The notes beneath the pieces are model-generated. The model worked only from the letters and a program-made list of their open reading frames with translations, ran no database searches and was not told where the DNA came from. The position numbers and the translations under genes are program-made. A DNA stretch of 27,010 nt from an uncultured Verrucomicrobiales bacterium (lineage in GTDB: Bacteria > Verrucomicrobiota > Verrucomicrobiia > Verrucomicrobiales > Akkermansiaceae), in the NCBI GenBank assembly GCA_937893015.1, contig CALBJX010000019.1, forward strand, positions 1 through 27,010, read 5' to 3'. Of the stretch, positions 6,125 through 13,021 are shown one piece after another. Position 1 is the stretch's first letter, and each line of letters begins with the position of its first letter.

Positions 6125-7195
6125 ATGATGGATTTCTTCAAAACAGACGACGTTCGCATCACGAACATCCGCCCGCTGATTTCTCCCGCCATCCTCATGC
6201 AGGATTTTCCTGCGAGCGAGGCGGCCTCCAAGCTCGTGTACGAGACGCGCGAGGAGTTCAGCAACATCCTCTCGGGCAAGGACGACCGCCTGGCCGTCAT
6301 GGTGGGCCCCTGCTCCATCCACGACACGGGTGCCGCCATCGACTACGCCGGTAAGCTCGCCGCCGCCCGCAAGAAGTATGAGGATGATCTGCTGCTCATC
6401 ATGCGCGTGTACTTCGAGAAACCCCGCACCACCGTCGGTTGGAAGGGGCTCATCAATGACCCCTTCATGGATGAGACCTACAACATCAACAGCGGTCTGC
6501 GCATGAGCCGCGGTCTGCTTCTCCGCCTCGCGGAGATGGGCGTGCCCGCTGCCACGGAGTTCCTCGATGTCATCACCCCGCAGTACATCAGCGACCTCAT
6601 CGCCTGGGGAGCCATCGGCGCCCGCACGACGGAGAGCCAGGTGCACCGCGAGCTCGCCAGCGGCCTCTCCATGCCCATCGGCTTCAAGAACGGCACAAGC
6701 GGCAATGTGCAGGTAGCCGTGGACGGCATCATTTCCGCTCAGCATCCGCACTGCTTCCTCTCCGTCACGAAGGAAGGCGTCTCCGCCATCGTCTCCACGA
6801 AGGGCAACGAGAACTGCCACCTCATCCTCCGCGGTTCCTCTCAGGGCCCGAACTACGGCAGCGAGCATGTGCAGGCCGCGTGGGAGCTGCAGAGCAAGTA
6901 CGGCATCACCAACAGCATCATGATTGACTGCTCCCACGGCAACAGCCACAAGAAGTGGCAGAACCAGCCCGCCGTGGCGCAGGATATTGCCGACCAGCTC
7001 GCCGCGGGTGAGGACCACATCGGCGCCGTGATGATTGAAAGCAACATCAATGCCGGCAATCAGAAGTGCGTCAAGCCCCTCCAGTACGGCGTCAGCATCA
7101 CCGATGCCTGCATCGACTGGGACGGCACCCTCGGCATGTTCGATACCCTTGCTGCCGGCGTCCGCGCTCGGCGTGCCAAGAAAGCACAGGCCTGA
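6125..7195 (+). CDS. 3-deoxy-7-phosphoheptulonate synthase, class I (AroF/G/H type)
   Basis: The 356-residue protein condenses phosphoenolpyruvate and erythrose-4-phosphate, the first step of the shikimate pathway to aromatic amino acids. Length and motifs fit the class I alpha family: VMVGPCSIHD (about 59-68), MRVYFEKPRTTVGWKG with the KPRT substrate loop, ATEFLDVITPQYI, WGAIGARTTESQ, GFKNGTSG, MIDCSHGNSHK with the metal-binding Cys/His region, MIESNINAG and GVSITDACIDW. The start could be either of two tandem ATGs (6125 or 6128). The gene directly follows the prepilin gene and ends before a good terminator. Which aromatic amino acid inhibits it cannot be told by eye. Confidence 0.95.
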   Translation: MMDFFKTDDVRITNIRPLISPAILMQDFPASEAASKLVYETREEFSNILSGKDDRLAVMVGPCSIHDTGAAIDYAGKLAAARKKYEDDLLLIMRVYFEKPRTTVGWKGLINDPFMDETYNINSGLRMSRGLLLRLAEMGVPAATEFLDVITPQYISDLIAWGAIGARTTESQVHRELASGLSMPIGFKNGTSGNVQVAVDGIISAQHPHCFLSVTKEGVSAIVSTKGNENCHLILRGSSQGPNYGSEHVQAAWELQSKYGITNSIMIDCSHGNSHKKWQNQPAVAQDIADQLAAGEDHIGAVMIESNINAGNQKCVKPLQYGVSITDACIDWDGTLGMFDTLAAGVRARRAKKAQA

Positions 7196-7222
7196 GCGAA
7201 GCACCGATCCACGTCATTCCCC

Positions 7223-7256
7223 ACCCCCGTTCGTGATGCGAGCGGGGGTCTTTTCT
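7223..7256 (+). terminator. Terminator after DAHP synthase
   Basis: An 11-bp stem with one G-T pair (7223-7233 with 7239-7249) and a 5-nt loop is followed by a T-rich tract. It lies 28 nt after the DAHP synthase stop codon. Confidence 0.8.
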
Positions 7257-7621
7257 TCACCAACCGCACCCCTTTGCAGCAGGGAAAATCTTCATGCAAA
7301 ACAAAACCATGCGGCAGGAGCCAAGCTCTGCGACGGAGCTGTGTGACGGCAATCTCCGGTCGTGCGGGCACGGCTTGTATCAGGCGCGTTCGTGCGGGGC
7401 CGCTCTGCCTTCCCTCGCCGCGCAGAGAAAGTCGGGGACGAATATCCGCCGAAAAGCGTCTGCAAACACTGAATTAAAGAGCTGATATCAGGCAGGCGCT
7501 CCGTTGCTGCCGTTCTATGAAAAAGCCCGGGGGCGGTCTATTGAAAAAGCCTGTCTGCAGCGGCGGCACGACTCTACATGTTTTTGCAACATGCCGGCCA
7601 CATCATGTCCCCCTCCCCATC
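7257..7621. other. Intergenic stretch with no recognised gene
   Basis: These 365 bases lie between two convergent transcription units. Short frames occur on both strands, but none has a family signature, a convincing start or the codon pattern of neighbouring genes. A 10-bp palindrome (CTGATATCAG) lies at 7482-7491, and a direct repeat GAAAAAGCC occurs twice near 7520-7550. No RNA family was recognised. Confidence 0.5.
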
Positions 7622-7657
7622 AAACAAAACAACCCGCAGCGTTGCCGCTGCGGGTTG
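7622..7657 (-). terminator. Terminator of the ribosomal protein S1 gene
   Basis: A perfect 12-bp stem (7630-7641 with 7646-7657) has a 4-nt loop. Read on the minus strand it is followed by TTTTGTTTG. It lies 26 nt after the S1 stop codon. Confidence 0.85.
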
Positions 7658-7683
7658 CGAAGTTGTCGGAGATGACAAGAGGT

Positions 7684-9366
7684 TTACTTGTCGGAGGGGG
7701 ACCATTCCTCGGACTGCAGGGCAGCGAGGTTGAAGGCCTGCTCCAGACCCACCATGTCGCCGGCGCGCACGGTCTCGAACGCGGCCGTCTCGCGGCGCAG
7801 CTGCTCGGGATCGTAGTTGACGGCCTTGATGGAAAGACCGATGCGGCGCTCCACCTTGTCGACCTTGATGACGCGGGCCTTGATGGCATCGCCCACCTTG
7901 ATGACGTCCTTGACGCGCTCCACGTGCTCCTCGGAAAGCTGGGAGATGTGGATGAGGCCGTCGATGTCGCCGTCGAGGTTGACGAACGCACCGAAGGAAG
8001 CGATCTTGGCGACAGTGCCTTCCACGAGGTCGCCCACCTTGAAGCGGGAGTCGATCGCCTCCCAGGGGTCCACCTCAAGCTGCTTGACACCGAGGGAAAC
8101 GCGCTGGTTCTCCTTGTCGATGTTGAGCACGCGGGCTTCCACGACGTCGCCCTTCTTGAGCACCTCGGAGGGGTGGTTGATCTTGCGCGTCCAGCTCATG
8201 TCGGACACGTGAATCATGCCGTCAATGCCCTCTTCCAGAGCCACGAAGGCGCCGTAGGGCGTGAGGTTACGCACAGCGCCGGAGATGACCGTACCCACGG
8301 GGAAACGGGTCTCGATGGCGTCCCAGGGGTTCTCGTCGAGCTGTCGGATACCGAGGGAAATCTTCTGCTCCTCGACGGAGATGTTGAGCACCACGGCTTC
8401 GATTTCCTGATCCAGAGACAGGACATCGGAGGGACGGGTGATGCGCTTGGTCCAGGAGAGCTCGGACACGTGCACGAGGCCTTCCACACCCTTCTCCAGC
8501 TCCACGAAGGCGCCGTAGGCGAGAAGCTTGGTGACGCGGCCCTTGACGCGGGAACCGATGGGGTACTTGGCTTCGATGTCGGCCCAGGGGTTGCTGGAAA
8601 GCTGCTTGAGACCGAGGGAAACGCGCTCCTTGTCGCGATCCACGTCGAGGATGAGCACCGTGAGCTCCTGACCGATGTGCAGGATTTCGGAGGGGTGGTT
8701 GACGCGGCCCCAGCTCATGTCGGTGATGTGCAGCAGGCCGTCCATGCCCTGCAGGTCGACGAACGCGCCGAAGTCGGTGATGTTCTTCACCTGACCCGTC
8801 ACCTTGTCGCCCACGTTGACGGTCTCCAGGAAGCGCTGGCGCTGCTCGCTGCGCTCGGCCTCGATGACCTCGCGGCGGGAAAGCACGATATTCTTGCGCT
8901 CGTGGTTGACCTTGACAATCTTGAACTCGTAGACGTTGCCCACGAACTCGTTGAGATCCTTCGGGGGGATGATGTCCACCTGGGAGCCGGGCAGGAAAGC
9001 CTCGACACCCACGTTGACCATGAGGCCGCCCTTGACGACGCTCTTGACCTTACCCTTGACAAGGCCGCCGGCTTCAGCCACGGCGACAATCTTGTCCCAG
9101 TTCTGCTTGTGCGCAGCCTTCTCCTTGGAAAGCACGACGAGACCCTCGTCGTTCTCGAGGTTCTCAAGAAGCACCTCGACCTGATCGCCCACTTCGATTT
9201 CCTCATCTTCGAACTCGGAGATGGAGATGACGCCTTCGGACTTGTAGCCGATGTCCACGAGGACAACCTGGGGGCGGATTTCAAGGATGGTACCATTGAC
9301 GATGTCACCCTTGCGGAAAGAAGGAAGCTTGGAATCAATCAAAGCTTCCAGTTCGGAATTACTCAT
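7684..9366 (-). CDS. rpsA: 30S ribosomal protein S1
   Basis: The 560-residue protein has six S1 (OB-fold) RNA-binding domains, as in Gram-negative S1. Their starts can be seen at GDIVNGTILEI, GLVKGKVKSVV, GDKVTGQVKNI, GSRVKGRVTKL, GTVISGAVRNL and GDLVEGTVAKI. The last four are closely similar, each with a phrase like GAFVxL...GLxHxSxxSW. S1 binds upstream mRNA and helps the 30S subunit start translation, which matters in a genome whose genes lack Shine-Dalgarno sequences. The gene stands alone with a promoter about 100 bp upstream and its own terminator. The leader of about 90 nt has no Shine-Dalgarno sequence. In E. coli the rpsA leader is a target for self-regulation, but that is untested here. 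Confidence 0.96.
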   Translation of the reverse strand: MSNSELEALIDSKLPSFRKGDIVNGTILEIRPQVVLVDIGYKSEGVISISEFEDEEIEVGDQVEVLLENLENDEGLVVLSKEKAAHKQNWDKIVAVAEAGGLVKGKVKSVVKGGLMVNVGVEAFLPGSQVDIIPPKDLNEFVGNVYEFKIVKVNHERKNIVLSRREVIEAERSEQRQRFLETVNVGDKVTGQVKNITDFGAFVDLQGMDGLLHITDMSWGRVNHPSEILHIGQELTVLILDVDRDKERVSLGLKQLSSNPWADIEAKYPIGSRVKGRVTKLLAYGAFVELEKGVEGLVHVSELSWTKRITRPSDVLSLDQEIEAVVLNISVEEQKISLGIRQLDENPWDAIETRFPVGTVISGAVRNLTPYGAFVALEEGIDGMIHVSDMSWTRKINHPSEVLKKGDVVEARVLNIDKENQRVSLGVKQLEVDPWEAIDSRFKVGDLVEGTVAKIASFGAFVNLDGDIDGLIHISQLSEEHVERVKDVIKVGDAIKARVIKVDKVERRIGLSIKAVNYDPEQLRRETAAFETVRAGDMVGLEQAFNLAALQSEEWSPSDK

Positions 9367-9463
9367 TGTATGTTGGTTAGGTTAATGGTTGCACTTTCCT
9401 CGAAGGCCCTTCCTGCGGTGGTTAGTGGGCACCTGTCTGCCACCGAGCGGAAAATGTGCGGGG

Positions 9464-9492
9464 ATTATACGCGCTTGCCCCCTGCGCGGCAA
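9464..9492 (-). promoter_or_regulatory. Promoter of rpsA
   Basis: On the minus strand TTGCCG (9487-9492), a 17-bp spacer and consensus TATAAT (9464-9469) give an expected start near 9457. The untranslated leader would be about 90 nt. Confidence 0.7.
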
Positions 9493-9494
9493 GC

Positions 9495-9520
9495 CTTTTT
9501 TCGCACACGCGCGAAAAAAG
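9495..9520. repeat. Inverted repeat between divergent promoters
   Basis: A perfect 10-bp inverted repeat, CTTTTTTCGC (9495-9504) and GCGAAAAAAG (9511-9520), is separated by 6 nt. It lies just upstream of the rpsA -35 and about 50 bp upstream of the plus-strand promoter at 9568, so it is outside both predicted transcripts. It could be an operator. A terminator is less likely because the T-rich parts are in the stem. Confidence 0.5.
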
Positions 9521-9567
9521 TAAAGTTTTCTTACTCTTTTTCGGAACTCTCCCGTTATCATTTCTCA

Positions 9568-9596
9568 TTGACAAGCGTGCCGCGCAAGTCCATAAT
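9568..9596 (+). promoter_or_regulatory. Promoter of the thioredoxin-like gene, leaderless type
   Basis: TTGACA (9568-9573), a 17-bp spacer and CATAAT (9591-9596) end 9 nt before the ATG at 9606. The -35 is consensus and the -10 matches at five of six bases. Confidence 0.7.
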
Positions 9597-9605
9597 GAGT
9601 CCGCT

Positions 9606-10295
9606 ATGAAGCATGCTCTGCTCTGTCTCACCCTGTTCGCCGCCGTGGCGGCGTGGTCGCTGCCCCCTGTCTACGCTGATTCCTCCTCCAAGATGACGAA
9701 GGAGGAAAAGAAGGCTGCTAAGGAAGCCAAGAAAGAAGAAAAACGCGCAGCTAAGGAAGCCAAGAAAATTGACCGCGAAGCTAAGAAAGCCAACGCCGAT
9801 GGTGATAAGGAAGTGAAGGCCGCCGAAAAGGAGGAAGCCGAAGCCAAGAAGAGCGAGAAGAAGGCCGTCGCTAAGGCGCTGAAGAAGCTCAAGCTCCAGA
9901 ACGGCAAGGCTTCCGGCTCCGCCAAGTTCTACATGTTCTACCACACCAACAGCGCTATCACCCTGAGCGAGGAAAACCTCGACGTGCTCGTGGAACAATC
10001 CAAAGCCATGAAGAAGGCCAAGATGGCCATCGTCATCATCAGCCACGATAAGGACGACTCCAATGCGTTGAAGTTCCTGAAGGACCACAAGGCCAATTTC
10101 CCCATGATTCCCGGCGGTGACAAGGAGCTGGCCGATGTGCCCGGCTACATTGCCAACGGCTCCGCTCCGCATGCCACCATCGTGGATAACTGCGGCAACC
10201 AGCTGGCGGACGGCGATGGCTCCATCGTAGAAAACTGGAAGGATTACACCATCAACGCCGATAAGGACGACAAGGACGACAAAGACGAAGATTAA
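9606..10295 (+). CDS. Exported Lys-rich protein with thioredoxin-like domain lacking CxxC
   Basis: The 229-residue protein starts with a clear Sec signal peptide (MKHALLCLTLFAAVAAWSLP...YA, cleaved about residue 23). Residues 28-100 are a very charged Lys/Ala/Glu stretch, probably one long helix. The region from about 102 to 215 (KFYMFYHTNSA, MAIVIISHDKDD, FPMIPGGDKEL, HATIVDNCGNQLAD) resembles a thioredoxin fold, but the CxxC active site is absent. The only cysteines are one in the signal peptide and one in VDNCGN. The C terminus is a run of Asp/Lys. It probably acts in the periplasm or on the cell surface as a binding or scaffold protein. The start is set by the promoter ending 9 nt upstream. 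The nitroreductase gene begins 6 nt after its stop. Confidence 0.75.
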   Translation: MKHALLCLTLFAAVAAWSLPPVYADSSSKMTKEEKKAAKEAKKEEKRAAKEAKKIDREAKKANADGDKEVKAAEKEEAEAKKSEKKAVAKALKKLKLQNGKASGSAKFYMFYHTNSAITLSEENLDVLVEQSKAMKKAKMAIVIISHDKDDSNALKFLKDHKANFPMIPGGDKELADVPGYIANGSAPHATIVDNCGNQLADGDGSIVENWKDYTINADKDDKDDKDED

Positions 10296-10301
10296 CCTTT
10301 T

Positions 10302-10823
10302 ATGAAAGAGACCCTCATTGACCTCAAAAATCGCCGCAGCTGCCGTAAGTACGAAGCGCAGCAGATTACGGAGGAAGAACTGAACGCGGTGCTGGAAATC
10401 GGCACCTACGCCCCCACGGGCCACGGCACCCAATCCCCCGTGATGGTGGTGGTGCAAGATAAAGTGCTGCGCGATCGCCTCTCCGCCATCAACGGCGAGA
10501 TTATGGGTGCCAAAATTGACCCCTTCTACGGAGCGCCCACGGCCGTCATCGTCTTTGCGGATACCTCTGCCCCTACGGGCCGTCAGGACGCCTGCCTCGT
10601 GCTCGGCAATCTTATGAACGCCGCCCATGCCATCGGCCTCGGTTCCTGCTGGATTAACCGCGCGAAAGAGATGTTCGAGATGCCTGAGCTCGCCGACCTT
10701 CGCGTTAAATGGGGGCTCAAGCCCGAGATGGAAGGCATGGGTATCTGCATCCTCGGCTACATTCCCGAGGGCGTCAAGATTCCCTGCAAGGCCCGCAAAG
10801 AGGGTTACATCATCCGCGACTGA
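10302..10823 (+). CDS. Nitroreductase-family FMN oxidoreductase
   Basis: The 173-residue cytoplasmic flavoprotein belongs to the nitroreductase family. The N-terminal NRRSCRKYEAQQITEEEL is the typical opening whose Arg/Ser residues bind FMN phosphate. APTGHGTQSPVMVVV (about 37-51) is the second FMN-contact region. GLGSCWINRA and GICILGYIPEG complete the family pattern. Members reduce nitro compounds, quinones or other electron acceptors with NAD(P)H, and the true substrate is unknown. It is the second gene of a two-gene unit with the thioredoxin-like exported protein and ends at a strong terminator. No Shine-Dalgarno sequence is visible in the 6-nt gap. Confidence 0.9.
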   Translation: MKETLIDLKNRRSCRKYEAQQITEEELNAVLEIGTYAPTGHGTQSPVMVVVQDKVLRDRLSAINGEIMGAKIDPFYGAPTAVIVFADTSAPTGRQDACLVLGNLMNAAHAIGLGSCWINRAKEMFEMPELADLRVKWGLKPEMEGMGICILGYIPEGVKIPCKARKEGYIIRD

Positions 10824-10845
10824 GCGGTAGAACGGCTTTTTTTTC

Positions 10846-10882
10846 GGCAGGCGGCGCGTTTTGTGCCGCCTGCCTTTTTTTT
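10846..10882 (+). terminator. Terminator after the nitroreductase gene
   Basis: A perfect 10-bp GC-rich stem (10846-10855 with 10865-10874) is followed by eight T residues (10875-10882), 23 nt after the stop codon. Confidence 0.9.
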
Positions 10883-10951
10883 GACGAGTGTACTTTGCAA
10901 AAGCCAAGTGGGAAGACTTTCGCCTTTACGCACGGAAGAAAGCATGCTAAA

Positions 10952-12862
10952 ATGCCCGCCGTGAAGGTTATTGTTGTGACAGGCGGCATCGCCTCGGGTA
11001 AGTCCACTGTGATTGCTCAATTGGTTGAGCTGGGTGGCAAAGGTACGGAGCTGTTCGATTGCGACGCCGCCGTGGCGGAGTTGCAGCAATCGGGCAGGGT
11101 TTCGCGTGACCTCGTGTCGGCGTTCGGCGCCGATGCGCTCGATGCCGACGGCAATGTGAACAAAGATTTCCTGCGCAACATCGTCAAAAATGATGCAGAA
11201 GGCCGTGCGACGCTGGACGGCATCATGCACCCCAAGCTGGCGCAAATGTGCTGCGAGGCGCAGGCGGAAGCCAGACGACGCGGTGATGTGCATACCTTCC
11301 TCGTCGATATTCCCCTGTACTTCGAGAGCCCCGCGGAGTTCGGAGCAGATGTGGTCTGCGCCGTGGCTGTTTCCGAAGCAACACAGGAGTCCCGCCTCAT
11401 GGCCCGCGACGGCATGAATGCGGATGACGCCCGCGCTATGATGGCCGCGCAGATGCCTACGCAGGAGAAAATCGACCGAGCAAATGTCGTTTTCTGGAAC
11501 GAAGGCAGCACCGAAACCCTGCGTCAGCAGGTGGAGATGTTCTACGCTACGGAGCTGGCCGCCGAGGCCAAGGCCATGCAGGCGCGTGCCGTTGTCATCA
11601 ACCTCAACGAACTGCGTCAAAAACCGCTCGGCGAGCTGCAGGGCATTGCCCGCGAGAAGGCTCGCAAAGGGGCCGACACCCTGCCCCGCCCCGAGCTGCT
11701 GGCGGATTTGGTGCTCGGCTTCCTGCAGGAAGGCAACCAGGTCATCGTCTCCGGCGTGCTGGAGATGGGCAAGGACAATGTGGCCATGCTGCGCGACCCC
11801 GCCCGCAGTTTCCGCCCCGGTGCGGATGACGCCCGCCTGCCCGGCGACCTGCTGCGCCGCTACAACCTGCGCCCCGGCAACGCGCTGAAAGTGAAGCTCC
11901 GTGCCCCCCGCGGCAAACAGGAAAAACAGATTTTCGCCGACACTGTGTTGGAAATCGAGGGAACCCCCGCCGATGACTACGCGCAGCCCAAGGATTTCGA
12001 ACACCTCACGCCTCTCATCCCCCGCGAGCGCCTGATGCTGGAGCACCCCGACATCAAGTCTCCCGCCATGCGCGTGCTCGACCTCATTACCCCGCTGGGT
12101 ATGGGACAGCGTGCGCTCGTGGTCGCCCCGCCCCGCGGCGGCAAGACGGTGCTGCTCAAGACCATGGCCAAATCCCTGCGAGCCAACTATCCCGAGGCGG
12201 CGCTGCTGGTGCTGCTGTTGGACGAACGCCCCGAGGAGGTGACCGATTTCGAGGAAACTGTCGACGTACCCGTGTACGCCTCCACCTTCGATGAGCCCTC
12301 CAAACGCCATGCTCAGCTCAGCGACCTGCTGCTGGAGCGAGCACGCCGTTTGGTGGAGCAAGGCAAGAATGTCATCATCATGCTGGACTCTCTGACCCGC
12401 CTTGCCCGCGGCTACAACGCCAACCAGTCGGGCGGTCGCACCATGTCGGGCGGTCTCGGCTCGGGAGCGCTGGAAAAACCCCGCAAGTTCTTCGGCGCAG
12501 CCCGCAATGTGGAGGAAGGCGGCAGCCTCACCATCATTGCCACCTGCCTGGTGGAGACGGAATCCCGCATGGATGAAATTATCTTCGAGGAGTTCAAGGG
12601 CACGGGCAATATGGAAATCCGCCTTGACCGCGAGCTCTCCGAACGCCGCATCTACCCCGCCATCTCCATCCCGCAGAGCGGCACCCGCAACGACGACCGC
12701 CTCTACCACCCCGACGAGATGACGCGCATCCTCCAGCTCCGCCGCCAGCTCGCCACCATGCCCGGCTGGGAAGGTCTGCAGACCCTGCTCAAAAATATCG
12801 CCAAAACGCAGAATAACGCCGAACTGCTCATCCGCGGGCTGACGATTGACTCCCGCCGATGA
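10952..12862 (+). CDS. Fusion protein: dephospho-CoA kinase (CoaE) + transcription termination factor Rho
   Basis: This is one uninterrupted 636-residue frame with two complete enzymes. Residues 1-200 match dephospho-CoA kinase, the last step of CoA synthesis: P-loop GGIASGKST, FDCDAAV after strand 2, VDIPLYFES and the basic lid region ESRLMARDGMNADDA. Residues 216-636 are Rho, the hexameric RNA helicase that ends transcription. They comprise a Rho_N helical region (ELRQKPLGELQGIAREKARK), a modified RNA-binding OB domain, Walker A APPRGGKT (about 391-398), Walker B LLVLLLDERPEEV, FFGAARNVEEGGSLTIIAT and EEFKGTGNMEI. All Rho catalytic elements appear present. A GTG at 10961, preceded by TTTACG-17 bp-TAAAAT, could be the true leaderless start. 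The gene stands alone between terminators. Confidence 0.93.
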   Translation: MPAVKVIVVTGGIASGKSTVIAQLVELGGKGTELFDCDAAVAELQQSGRVSRDLVSAFGADALDADGNVNKDFLRNIVKNDAEGRATLDGIMHPKLAQMCCEAQAEARRRGDVHTFLVDIPLYFESPAEFGADVVCAVAVSEATQESRLMARDGMNADDARAMMAAQMPTQEKIDRANVVFWNEGSTETLRQQVEMFYATELAAEAKAMQARAVVINLNELRQKPLGELQGIAREKARKGADTLPRPELLADLVLGFLQEGNQVIVSGVLEMGKDNVAMLRDPARSFRPGADDARLPGDLLRRYNLRPGNALKVKLRAPRGKQEKQIFADTVLEIEGTPADDYAQPKDFEHLTPLIPRERLMLEHPDIKSPAMRVLDLITPLGMGQRALVVAPPRGGKTVLLKTMAKSLRANYPEAALLVLLLDERPEEVTDFEETVDVPVYASTFDEPSKRHAQLSDLLLERARRLVEQGKNVIIMLDSLTRLARGYNANQSGGRTMSGGLGSGALEKPRKFFGAARNVEEGGSLTIIATCLVETESRMDEIIFEEFKGTGNMEIRLDRELSERRIYPAISIPQSGTRNDDRLYHPDEMTRILQLRRQLATMPGWEGLQTLLKNIAKTQNNAELLIRGLTIDSRR

Positions 12863-12894
12863 GCCCCCCTCGGGACGCACAGCGGCAGGTAAAA

Positions 12895-12937
12895 AAACGG
12901 CGTTCGGGAGCCTTCCTGCTACCGAACGCCGTTTGGC
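12895..12937 (+). terminator. Hairpin after the CoaE-Rho gene
   Basis: A perfect 13-bp stem (12895-12907 with 12922-12934) has a 14-nt loop. Only three T residues follow, so it may be a weak intrinsic terminator or a 3'-end stabilising hairpin. Confidence 0.6.
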
Positions 12938-12970
12938 GGGAAAAAGGATGCGGATTCCTGCATTTTTCAG

Positions 12971-12998
12971 TTGCATTCGCGAACAGCATTCCTATAAT
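12971..12998 (+). promoter_or_regulatory. Promoter of the GH16 gene
   Basis: TTGCAT (12971-12976), a 16-bp spacer and consensus TATAAT (12993-12998) lie upstream of the ATG at 13022, giving a leader of about 17 nt without Shine-Dalgarno. The spacer holds the palindrome TTCGCGAA, which might be a regulator site. Confidence 0.65.
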
Positions 12999-13021
12999 AG
13001 GGATGCTCGTTTTTTCGCGCC

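Noticed and set aside
5186..7204. A 672-codon open frame on the minus strand opposite the prepilin and DAHP synthase genes
   Set aside because: It spans two real genes and an intergenic promoter region, with Asp/Val/Gly/His-rich shadow composition.
7294..7485. A 63-codon frame in the intergenic gap
   Set aside because: It has no promoter with the spacing seen elsewhere, no family similarity and no clear coding bias, so it was left as unassigned sequence.
7504..9609. A 701-codon open frame on the plus strand opposite rpsA
   Set aside because: It is exactly antisense to S1, is rich in Asp/His/Leu/Val/Gly as expected from the complement of GC-biased codons, and has no family motif.
9558..10907. 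A 449-codon open frame on the minus strand opposite the thioredoxin-like and nitroreductase genes
   Set aside because: It crosses two real genes and a terminator, and its Phe/Leu-rich part is the complement of Lys/Glu codons.
10805..12976. A 723-codon open frame on the minus strand opposite coaE-rho
   Set aside because: Antisense shadow of a strongly conserved gene. Its composition is dominated by His/Gly/Gln and it runs through the terminators on both sides.
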